Positions 1-5,757 are shown, counted from the stretch's first letter. The stretch: DNA of 5,757 nt from Acetobacteraceae bacterium (GCA_025356735.1 JANXRT010000465.1:1-5757), one strand, 5' to 3'. Notes: a model not told the origin generated them from the letters alone. Made by a program: numbers and translations.

Positions 1-185
1 CAACAAAGCTAACCAATCAAGCCCAGGCACATAACCCAAACCCAAATCAATTAACCTCAATCTATACCACATCTCGCAATGCAATATACAAAGGACGCCG
101 CCAACGTATCCCTTCCTTAGCTTATGCAGTTTTCAAGGAACTCTCCGTCTCCGGAGCGCCTCAGACCCAGTAGGTCGTCGGCGAG
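1..185 (-). other. Putative 5' leader of an rRNA precursor (partial)
   Basis: This is the transcript expected from the minus-strand promoter, running off the left edge. It begins GC-rich, passes through the boxA-like site, and then becomes AT-rich with GT-rich stretches (around 1-60) that have no coding potential. Long, partly AT-rich leaders before 16S rRNA are common in bacteria. No mature 16S, tRNA or 5S sequence is visible inside the window, so this is an inference from the promoter and boxA alone. Confidence 0.45.
128..142 (-). promoter_or_regulatory. boxA-like antitermination site in the leftward leader
   Basis: On the minus strand this reads AGTTCCTTGAAAACT. It resembles the boxA of rRNA leaders, differing at two positions from the Bacillus-type form TGTTCTTTGAAAACT as I remember it. 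boxA in nascent RNA binds NusB-NusE and protects long untranslated rRNA transcripts from Rho. Its position about 43 nt downstream of the predicted start is appropriate for such a leader. A chance match of this length is unlikely but not excluded. The 16S gene would have to begin to the left of the window to confirm it. Confidence 0.55.
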
Positions 186-191
186 GGGCGG

Positions 192-220
192 TTTCTAATC
201 GCCGACGGGTTCCGTGTCAA
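192..220 (-). promoter_or_regulatory. Strong sigma70-type promoter, probably of an rRNA operon
   Basis: Read on the minus strand, TTGACA (220-215) is followed by exactly 17 bp and then TAGAAA (197-192). The -35 matches the housekeeping consensus perfectly and the -10 matches at 4 of 6 positions. Directly downstream comes a GC-rich discriminator, CCGCCCC, near the predicted start at about 185. GC-rich discriminators are typical of stringently controlled stable-RNA promoters. A boxA-like motif follows about 43 nt into the transcript. No protein frame begins in the roughly 185 nt left to the window edge, which fits a long rRNA leader. The RNA gene itself lies outside the window, so its identity is inferred. 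Confidence 0.68.
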
Positions 221-360
221 CGCTGTGACGGAACCTTTCGAAAGCCAAGTTTACTGGCCTAGTGCATTGTAAGTGTTTATGAAATGCGGATTTCCGCAGA
301 AAACTCCAGCCAAAGCGCAGAAATTAAGTAGCAAACACACGAGCCATGCACTCAACGCAT

Positions 361-404
361 GAATTGTACAGCCTCGCGTACCTCTGATCGCGGATCAACA
401 ATTC
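361..404. promoter_or_regulatory. Nested dyad upstream of the cupin-ferredoxin operon (possible operator)
   Basis: The perfect inverted repeat GAATTGT (361-367) and ACAATTC (398-404) encloses a second perfect dyad, TGATC-GCG-GATCA (385-397). The structure ends 62 bp before the cupin start codon, a usual place for a repressor or activator site. No regulator gene is adjacent, so the binding protein is unknown. Short dyads do occur by chance, hence the modest confidence. Confidence 0.3.
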
Positions 405-466
405 GTTCTGGAACCTGAGACTACCGCGTAGTAAGGGTCGTTCAAAGTCAACCCGGAGAAAACATC

Positions 467-1072
467 ATGGATGCCGCAACGCCAATCGCCGTCCGCCGTC
501 ACGCAGCCTGCCAGGACCTGTTGGCCCATGCCCGCACTTTGCTGGCACCGGCCGGCGCCACGCCTGATGTGCTGACGCAGCTGCGCGATGGGCTGGTGGC
601 GCTCGCCAGCGACCACGCGGACTTGTTCCCCTTGTCCGACTTCAAGATGCCGGATGCTCAGGGCGTCAACCATATGCTGGACGATGCCGCCAACGATGGC
701 CTTGGCCTCTATCTGACCATCGCCCTGCCCGGCAAGGAAGCCGCCCCGCACGATCATGGCATCTGGTGCGTCAACGCCGCGGTATCGGGTGCCGAGCTGC
801 AGCGTTTCTATCGCCTGGCGCCGCAATCCTCCGGCCAGCAGAAGCCGGAAATCGAGGAGATCGGCCGTGTGATCGTCGAGCCTGGCGTCGGCATGGTGAT
901 GGCGGACCATGACATCCACAGCACCGACGTGCTCGGCGACCAGCCTTTTGTCGGATTAGCGATGTATGGCTATGCCATAACCAAATTCCCGGCCGTGGTC
1001 TGGTATCACACCCAGTTCGACGAGGTCCGCGCCTGTGCCAGCCGCCGTCCGGTTGAGGTTCGCGCCCAATGA
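467..1072 (+). CDS. Cupin-fold, cysteine dioxygenase-like (thiol dioxygenase family) protein
   Basis: A 201-residue protein that looks like a mononuclear non-heme iron dioxygenase of the cysteine dioxygenase / 3-mercaptopropionate dioxygenase type. Members use O2 to oxidise a thiol to a sulfinate. The first cupin motif is PHDHGIW (residues 94-100), with H95 and H97 as likely iron ligands. The third ligand is probably H151 in DHDIHST, with H148 nearby as an alternative. The region after about residue 155 (FVGLAMYGYA) fits the closing beta strands of the double-stranded beta-helix. There is no signal peptide or membrane segment, so it should be cytoplasmic. The ATG has a GGAG eight bases upstream. 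Its stop overlaps the ferredoxin start by four bases, so the two are probably translationally coupled. The fold is fairly secure. The substrate is unknown, and a non-oxygenase cupin is possible. Confidence 0.85.
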   Translation: MDAATPIAVRRHAACQDLLAHARTLLAPAGATPDVLTQLRDGLVALASDHADLFPLSDFKMPDAQGVNHMLDDAANDGLGLYLTIALPGKEAAPHDHGIWCVNAAVSGAELQRFYRLAPQSSGQQKPEIEEIGRVIVEPGVGMVMADHDIHSTDVLGDQPFVGLAMYGYAITKFPAVVWYHTQFDEVRACASRRPVEVRAQ

Positions 1073-1377
1073 ACGATGCATCGACGTTCCAGATCCGAAT
1101 CGCCAATACCGGGCAGACAATCGACTGCCCGACGGATCGAACCGTGCTCCAGGCGGCGATTGCGGCGGGGATCGACTATCCCTACGCCTGTGCCACCGGC
1201 AACTGCGGCATGTGCGTGTCCGACCTCACGGCCGGCGAGGTGCACCTGCTGGCACACGGCGACAGCTCGCTCAGCCGCGCCCAGAAGGAGGCGGGGCAGA
1301 CCCTGGCCTGCCGGGCGCAGCCACGCGGCGATTTGGCGATCAAGTGGCGTAACCGCTCGCAGACTACTCGGCTTTGA
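1069..1377 (+). CDS. Plant-type [2Fe-2S] ferredoxin
   Basis: A 102-residue electron carrier with the classic cluster motif C41-x4-C46-x2-C49-x31-C81 (ACATGNCGMC, then LACRAQP). This is the pattern of plant-type ferredoxins and of the ferredoxin domain in aromatic-oxygenase reductases. No FAD or NAD(P)H domain follows, so it needs a separate reductase, and none is encoded here. The ATG overlaps the cupin stop as ATGA, with a weak GAGG ten bases upstream. This start gives the expected N-terminal beta strand (FQIRIANTGQTI). The protein is full length: the C-terminal strand (GDLAIKW) is present and about nine residues follow. The IS element begins only about 33 bp beyond the stop, so any further gene of the operon may have been separated by the insertion. 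Thiol dioxygenases are not known to need a ferredoxin, so the partnership is unexplained. Confidence 0.93.
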   Translation: MNDASTFQIRIANTGQTIDCPTDRTVLQAAIAAGIDYPYACATGNCGMCVSDLTAGEVHLLAHGDSSLSRAQKEAGQTLACRAQPRGDLAIKWRNRSQTTRL

Positions 1378-1410
1378 GGCGGTAAGGCCAAGGCGCTGCC
1401 CTGGACCCGC
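1378..1410. other. Short gap between the ferredoxin stop and the IS
   Basis: These 33 bp hold no gene and no clear terminator. If the operon once had its own terminator or a further gene, the IS insertion would have displaced it, but I see no broken coding remnant on either side of the element. Confidence 0.5.
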
Positions 1411-1435
1411 CAAGGGGCCAGGCTCAGGACTCATT
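1411..1435. repeat. Terminal inverted repeat of the IS, transposase 3' side
   Basis: This end pairs with 2247-2271, with mismatches only at the 5th, 9th and 21st positions counted from 1411. The stop codon of the second transposase frame (1431-1433) lies inside the repeat, an economy often seen in compact IS5-type elements. Confidence 0.75.
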
Positions 1436-1826
1436 TTCCCAGCCAGAATATGACGGTGGCTGCGATGCAGATAGCCAAGAAGCAGGTGTGGGCGCATCGG
1501 TCGTAGCGGGTAGCGACGCGGCGCCAATCTTTAAGGCGGCCGAAGGTGTTTTCGACGCGGTGTCGCTGGCGATAGAGAGCCTCGTCGTAGTTGATCACAA
1601 CCTTGCGGTTTTTGCGCGGCGGGATGCAGGGGTTGACGCCGCGCGCCACGAGGGCAGCGCGAAAGGCGTTGCTGTCATAACCTCGATCCCCGAGCCGTTC
1701 GCGTGCGGGCGGCAGGGCATCGATCAGAAGGGCGGCGCCCTTGTGGTCGCTCATCTGCCCTTCGCTGAGCAGCATCACTAGCGGGCGGCCATGGCCATCG
1801 CGCACTGCATGAAGCTTGGAGTTCAA
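1431..1826 (-). CDS. IS5-family transposase, second frame (OrfB, catalytic C-terminal part)
   Basis: A 131-residue frame if counted from a TTG at 1826-1824. It is more likely read as the back half of an OrfA-OrfB fusion, because the frame stays open upstream to the A4G4 run and encodes AVPGRIGRTKGGLNSKLHAV there, the continuous family sequence. It supplies the second catalytic aspartate in GDRGYD (D47 here, about D169 in the fusion) and the glutamate in RHRVENTFGRLKDWRR (E92, about E214), completing the DDE triad. The C-terminus (ICIAATVIFWL) is typical of the family. No internal stop or frame damage is seen beyond the -1 step, so the transposase looks potentially active. Confidence 0.9.
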   Translation of the reverse strand: MNSKLHAVRDGHGRPLVMLLSEGQMSDHKGAALLIDALPPARERLGDRGYDSNAFRAALVARGVNPCIPPRKNRKVVINYDEALYRQRHRVENTFGRLKDWRRVATRYDRCAHTCFLAICIAATVIFWLGK

Positions 1827-2191
1827 GCCGCCCTTGGTGCGTCCGATGCGTCCGGGAACAGCCCCTTTTCAAGCAGGCTGGCGGCGGTGCGATGGGCCTT
1901 GAGGTGGGTGCTATCGATCATCAGCCGCTCAGGCTCGCCTGCTGCTCCGGCCAGACCTGCGAAGATGCGATCGAAGACGCCTAGGCGGCTCCATAGGATG
2001 AAGCGGTTGTAGAGGGTTTTGTGCGGGCCATAGGCCGGTGGTGCGTCGCGCCAGCGCAGCCCGCAGCGGATGACGAAGACGATGCCGCTGACGACGCGTC
2101 GGTCGTCCACGCGTGGCATACCGCGCGAGAGCGGGAAAAAGGGCTTGATCCGGCACATCTGAGCCTGCGACAGAAGAAAAACATCAGCCAT
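1823..2191 (-). CDS. IS5-family transposase, first frame (OrfA, N-terminal part)
   Basis: A 122-residue frame encoding the N-terminal DNA-binding region and first catalytic strand of an IS427-like transposase. Visible landmarks are the RVDDRRVVSGI and GLRWRDAPPAYGPHKTLYNRF blocks (about residues 27-64) and LMIDSTHLKAHRT (90-102), whose D93 is the first catalytic aspartate. The ATG at 2191 has a clear GGAGG (2199-2203) seven bases upstream. In its own frame the product ends 12 residues after the slippery run. A ribosome that slips by -1 at 1862-1869 passes into the second frame and makes a full transposase of about 253 residues. OrfA alone lacks two of the three catalytic residues and, by analogy with other two-frame IS elements, might act as a regulator. 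Confidence 0.9.
   Translation of the reverse strand: MADVFLLSQAQMCRIKPFFPLSRGMPRVDDRRVVSGIVFVIRCGLRWRDAPPAYGPHKTLYNRFILWSRLGVFDRIFAGLAGAAGEPERLMIDSTHLKAHRTAASLLEKGLFPDASDAPRAA
1862..1869 (-). other. Predicted -1 programmed frameshift site in the transposase
   Basis: On the minus strand this is AAAAGGGG, read in the first frame as ..A AAG GGG. A -1 slip lets the Lys and Gly tRNAs re-pair as AAA GGG. The first frame then continues into the second as ...LLEKG-AVPGRIGRTKGG, which restores the family sequence. The second frame has a TGA directly before the run (read as tga aaa ggg), so the fusion can form only at or just after this site. Confidence 0.75.
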
Positions 2192-2246
2192 GGCGCCGCC
2201 TCCGCCATCGGATGAATCACACGACGCCGCGTCGGGACAAGCAATT

Positions 2247-2271
2247 AATGGGTCCTGAGCCTAGCCTCTTG
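2247..2271. repeat. Terminal inverted repeat of the IS, transposase 5' side
   Basis: The partner of 1411-1435, matching at 22 of 25 positions as reverse complement. The transposase start codon lies 55 bp inside it. That gap holds a CGACGC/GCGTCG dyad (2222-2234) and a weak possible -35 (TTGTCC on the minus strand). Confidence 0.75.
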
Positions 2272-2293
2272 TAACCCCTCTACTTAGGTATGG

Positions 2294-2331
2294 CGGGTTC
2301 GAGGGCAGACCGATGCTAGTTCTCGAACCCG
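2294..2331 (-). terminator. Stem-loop at the 3' end of the amidohydrolase gene (possible terminator)
   Basis: A perfect 10-bp inverted repeat, CGGGTTCGAG (2294-2303) and CTCGAACCCG (2322-2331), with an 18-nt loop that contains the amidohydrolase stop codon. It ends the minus-strand gene set just before the IS. No T-run follows on the minus strand, so it is not a canonical intrinsic terminator. It may stabilise the mRNA end or act with Rho. Confidence 0.4.
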
Positions 2332-3149
2332 TAAAGCCTTGCTGGGTTATCCACCAGGATGCGATGACGGGACGTCTCGTCCGGTACCCAATCAAAAAGC
2401 TGCTCCAGCAACGTTCCTGCTTCCGGCGCTGGGCCTTGCATGTGCGTATGCGGCCAATCGGTGCCCCAGACACATCGTTCGGGTGCCGCGGCCACCAAGG
2501 CCTGGACGTTGGCCGCGACATCGCTCCACGGGTGGCCGGCGGAGGAGACGCGATAGCTGCACGTCTTGACCCAGGCGTTACCGCTGTCGAGCAGCCGCAG
2601 CAACGCCTGGAATTGGGGGTGGCCGGTTCCCAGCGCTGCCTTGACGCCGCCGACATGGTCGATGTCCACAGGCACCGGGAGCTTGGCCAGCATCGCCGCG
2701 AGATCCGAAAGCGTCTCGCCAGTGGCATAGACCTGCAAATGCCAGCCGAGTGGCGCGATGCGCCGGGCCAGTGCCTCGATCTGTTCGACCGGCGTGCCAT
2801 TGCCGGAGACCAGGTTGAAGCGCACGCCGCACACCCCGGCATCCGATAGGCGGGTAAGCGAGGCAGCATCGAAGCTGTCGTCGATAACCGCGACGGCCAC
2901 GGCCCGGTCGCGGCCGAACCGTGCCACCGCGTTGAGTGTCACCCGGTTGTCGGTGCCGTAGGGGCTGGGCTGGACGACCACCATCCGTTCGAGCCCGACG
3001 GTTTGAGCGACGGCAAGGTAATCCTCGACCAGTGCCAGCGGCGGCTCGTAGGCACGGCCGGGATCCAGCGGAAACCTGTCAAAAGGGCCGAAGATGTGAA
3101 AATGGCAGTCTATCGATAGCTTTGGCGCTTTTTGCCGTGGTGCCTGCAT
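2316..3149 (-). CDS. Amidohydrolase-superfamily hydrolase, 2-pyrone-4,6-dicarboxylate lactonase-like
   Basis: A 277-residue TIM-barrel hydrolase of the Amidohydro_2 (COG3618) type, the group that includes LigI and several sugar or muconate lactonases. Seen: the N-terminal HxH in DCHFHIFGP (H16, H18), VVQPSPYGTDN (58-68) where LigI-type enzymes place substrate contacts, CGVRFN (107-112), DIDHVGG (162-168, H165), and WGTDWPHTH (228-236) with the likely catalytic D231. It ends in the usual NPARLYGF. LigI opens the lactone of 2-pyrone-4,6-dicarboxylate in lignin-derived aromatic breakdown, but related proteins act on other lactones, so the substrate is open. The ATG at 3149 is chosen because GGGGAG lies five bases upstream. 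A TTG at 3188 would add 13 unlikely residues. The gene starts 60 bp after dnaJ on the same strand and may be co-transcribed with it. Confidence 0.88.
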   Translation of the reverse strand: MQAPRQKAPKLSIDCHFHIFGPFDRFPLDPGRAYEPPLALVEDYLAVAQTVGLERMVVVQPSPYGTDNRVTLNAVARFGRDRAVAVAVIDDSFDAASLTRLSDAGVCGVRFNLVSGNGTPVEQIEALARRIAPLGWHLQVYATGETLSDLAAMLAKLPVPVDIDHVGGVKAALGTGHPQFQALLRLLDSGNAWVKTCSYRVSSAGHPWSDVAANVQALVAAAPERCVWGTDWPHTHMQGPAPEAGTLLEQLFDWVPDETSRHRILVDNPARLYGFEN

Positions 3150-3179
3150 GATGTCTCCCCTGCCCGATCCAGAAGAGTG

Positions 3180-3207
3180 TGACGCCAACCGACCATGACG
3201 CCAACCG
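3180..3207. repeat. 12-bp perfect direct repeat between dnaJ and the amidohydrolase gene
   Basis: TGACGCCAACCG occurs at 3180-3191 and again at 3196-3207, a 16-bp period with a 4-bp spacer. It fills most of the short gap between the dnaJ stop and the amidohydrolase start. It could be a tandem binding site or a small duplication. I see no clear promoter beside it. Confidence 0.7.
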
Positions 3208-3209
3208 GC

Positions 3210-4346
3210 TCAGCCGCGGCTGGCGCTCTCGAAAAATTCTTTCACCTTGGTGAAGAAGCCCTCGCTTTCCGGATGACCGTTCTTGTTGCCCATCTCAGCC
3301 TCGAACGCCTCCAGCAACTCTCGCTGCTTGCGGGTCAGGTTCTGCGGAGTCTCGACTGCGACCTGAACATACATGTCGCCGCGGACCGTCGAGCGCAGCG
3401 TCGAAAAACCTTTGCCCCGCAGACGGAACTGGTCGCCGGTCTGGGTACCGGCAGGCACCTTCATCTTGGCCCGTGAGCCGTCGATCACGGGCACCTCGAC
3501 CTCGCCGCCGAGCGCCGCCTGGCTCATGCGCAGCGGCAGCCGGATCATCAGATTGGCTCCGTCGCGCTGGAAGATCTCGTGCGCACGAACGCCGACGCTG
3601 ACGTAAAGGTCGCCGGCCGGCGCGCCGCCAGGCCCAGCCGCACCTTCACCGGACAGCCGTATCCGGGTGCCATCCTCGACGCCGGCGGGAATCGCCACCT
3701 CGAGCGTGCGTTCCCGCTGCACAGTGCCCTGGCCCTGGCAGACGCGGCAGGGATTGCTGATCACGCGTCCGGCGCCGCCGCAGGTCGGGCAGGTGCGCTC
3801 GACCATGAAGAAGCCCTGCTGCGCACGCACCTTGCCGGCGCCGTTGCAGGTGCCGCAGGTCAGGTTGGCCTTGGACTTGTCGGCCGATCCGGTGCCCTCG
3901 CAGGCCTCGCACGGGGCACGCGTCGGCACACGAAGGCTGACCTTGGCGCCCGAAAATGCCTCGGTCAGGTCGACCTCAACCTGCGCGCGGACATCCGATC
4001 CGGTGCGCTGGCCGCCCCCGCCGCGACGTCCGCCCATGAACTCGCCGAACATCTGGTCGAAGATGTCGCCCAACCCAGCGCCATCGGTGAAATTGAAGCC
4101 GCCGGCCTGCGGGCCACCCTGCTCGAACGCGGCATGGCCGAAGCGGTCGTAGGCGGCGCGCTTCTGATCGTCCTTCAAAACGTCGTAGGCCTCGCTCAAT
4201 TCCTTGAATCGGGCCTCGGCTGCCTTGTTGTTCGGATTGCGATCGGGATGATGCTCCATCGCCAGCTTGCGATAGGCTTTCTTGAGGTCGTCCGCGCTGG
4301 CATCCCGCGCCACGCCGAGAATCGCATAATAATCCTGCTTCGCCAT
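3210..4346 (-). CDS. dnaJ: Chaperone protein DnaJ (Hsp40)
   Basis: The 378-residue type I J-protein that delivers unfolded clients to DnaK and stimulates its ATPase in the cytoplasm. Domains in order: J domain (about 1-70) with the essential HPD at 33-35; a Gly/Phe-rich stretch (about 76-115, GGFNF, FGEFMGG); a zinc-finger region with four CxxCxGxG-type repeats (C146/C149, C164/C167, C186/C189, C200/C203); then the two client-binding beta domains and the C-terminal dimerisation region. The length is normal. The ATG at 4346 begins MAKQDYYAILGV, the expected N-terminus. A longer frame from 4388 adds 14 residues of no family character. The start lies 121 bp after the dnaK stop, across a hairpin that may lower its expression relative to dnaK. 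Confidence 0.98.
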   Translation of the reverse strand: MAKQDYYAILGVARDASADDLKKAYRKLAMEHHPDRNPNNKAAEARFKELSEAYDVLKDDQKRAAYDRFGHAAFEQGGPQAGGFNFTDGAGLGDIFDQMFGEFMGGRRGGGGQRTGSDVRAQVEVDLTEAFSGAKVSLRVPTRAPCEACEGTGSADKSKANLTCGTCNGAGKVRAQQGFFMVERTCPTCGGAGRVISNPCRVCQGQGTVQRERTLEVAIPAGVEDGTRIRLSGEGAAGPGGAPAGDLYVSVGVRAHEIFQRDGANLMIRLPLRMSQAALGGEVEVPVIDGSRAKMKVPAGTQTGDQFRLRGKGFSTLRSTVRGDMYVQVAVETPQNLTRKQRELLEAFEAEMGNKNGHPESEGFFTKVKEFFESASRG

Positions 4347-4406
4347 GTCAGCCCTACCACCCGGCACCCCGCCCCGGTCCGAAAGCAACGGGTGCGCTCA
4401 ACGAAA

Positions 4407-4439
4407 TCGCGCCCGCCTTCCTCAGAAGCGCGGGCGCGA
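4407..4439 (-). terminator. Hairpin between dnaK and dnaJ (probable intercistronic attenuator)
   Basis: The arms TCGCGCCCGC (4407-4416) and GCGGGCGCGA (4430-4439) pair perfectly over 10 bp. Past one bulged base (4429), CTTC (4417-4420) and GAAG (4425-4428) extend the stem to a 4-nt loop. On the minus strand the stem is followed by TTTCGTT, a short imperfect U-tail. This looks like a weak intrinsic terminator or mRNA-end stabiliser that would leave more dnaK than dnaJ message. Partial read-through would still express dnaJ, as no clear separate promoter is visible. Confidence 0.6.
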
Positions 4440-4467
4440 CGCTATCGTAACAGAAAAGCCAGCCCGA

Positions 4468-5757
<1,290 letters not shown>

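Larger units (their letters stand above)
1..466. other. Intergenic regulatory region between a leftward (probably rRNA) transcript and the rightward cupin-ferredoxin operon
   Basis: No convincing protein-coding frame lies here. A minus-strand open frame at 395-919 is mostly antisense to the cupin gene and looks like its shadow. The first 120 bases are clearly more AT-rich than the genes to the right. On the minus strand the region contains a promoter (192-220) and a boxA-like site (128-142), both annotated separately. On the plus strand, about 220-466 is the upstream region of the cupin gene and holds several short dyads and direct repeats. I could not find a convincing -35/-10 pair for the plus-strand operon, so its promoter is left uncalled. 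Confidence 0.7.
1411..2271 (-). mobile_element. IS5-family (IS427-like) insertion sequence, apparently complete
   Basis: The element carries a two-frame DDE transposase between inverted ends. Positions 1411-1435 match the reverse complement of 2247-2271 at 22 of 25 positions, and the best core is GGCTCAGGAC. It is not certain whether the true tips are 1411/2271 or the core GGCTC...GAGCC at 1421/2261. I see no convincing target-site duplication at either choice. With the inner tips the right side reads CTAG (2261-2264) and the left CCAG (1419-1422), which differ by one base. The length of about 840-860 bp is normal for this subgroup. It lies between the 3' ends of two converging gene sets and disrupts neither. 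The IS name cannot be given without a database. Confidence 0.88.

Noticed and set aside
364..390. TTGTAC as a -35 for the cupin operon
   Set aside because: No acceptable -10 hexamer lies 16-18 bp downstream, and the bases are explained by the inverted repeat arm.
395..919. Minus-strand open frame of 174 codons starting inside the cupin gene
   Set aside because: It is antisense to the cupin gene, which has clear metal-binding motifs and a good start. No family pattern is seen in the reverse frame.
1006..1527. Minus-strand open frame across the ferredoxin and the IS tip
   Set aside because: It spans an IS boundary and is antisense to the ferredoxin, so it cannot be an old conserved gene.
2313..2849. 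Plus-strand frame opposite the amidohydrolase
   Set aside because: It is antisense to a protein with full catalytic motifs, and its composition is that of a shadow frame.
3150..3188. TTG-initiated N-terminal extension of the amidohydrolase
   Set aside because: The extra 13 residues (MASHSSGSGRGDI) have no family character, while the internal ATG has GGGGAG at the right distance.
4347..4388. 14-residue N-terminal extension of DnaJ
   Set aside because: DnaJ proteins begin MAKxDYY, and the extension falls in the intercistronic region with no better ribosome binding site.

Overview
The window reads as chromosomal DNA of a GC-rich alphaproteobacterium. The DnaK tail (ending EFEEVDDKKKSA), the DnaJ sequence and the dnaK-dnaJ gene order fit that class. 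A Rhodospirillales or Acetobacteraceae-like member is my best guess from family memory, and I could not test it. The IS element is an IS5-family, IS427-like type common in Alphaproteobacteria.

Layout. Positions 1-466 hold no protein gene. On the minus strand they carry what looks like the promoter and boxA leader of an rRNA operon that runs off the left edge. It has TTGACA, a 17-bp spacer, TAGAAA and a GC-rich discriminator, followed by a boxA-like motif. On the plus strand the same region carries the leader of a two-gene operon at 467-1377: a cupin-fold thiol-dioxygenase-like protein and a plant-type [2Fe-2S] ferredoxin, joined by an ATGA overlap. A complete IS5-family element follows at about 1411-2271. 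Its transposase is split into two reading frames that a -1 frameshift at an A4G4 run would join. To its right, all on the minus strand, lie an amidohydrolase of the 2-pyrone-4,6-dicarboxylate lactonase type (2316-3149), dnaJ (3210-4346) and the 3' two thirds of dnaK (4468 to beyond the window end).

How it works together. dnaK and dnaJ form the usual Hsp70/Hsp40 pair. A strong hairpin with a short T-rich tail in their 121-bp gap may set more DnaK than DnaJ. The amidohydrolase starts 60 bp after dnaJ and has its own good ribosome binding site, so it may be read from the chaperone transcript, an unusual partner. The cupin-ferredoxin pair and the dnaK-dnaJ-amidohydrolase genes converge, and the IS sits in the gap between their 3' ends without breaking any recognisable gene.

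Most of the window is ordinary. The points most worth a second look are the coupled cupin-ferredoxin pair, the putative rrn promoter and boxA at the edge, the frameshifting transposase, and the amidohydrolase behind dnaJ. I see no defence system, CRISPR array, tRNA or clearly new system.
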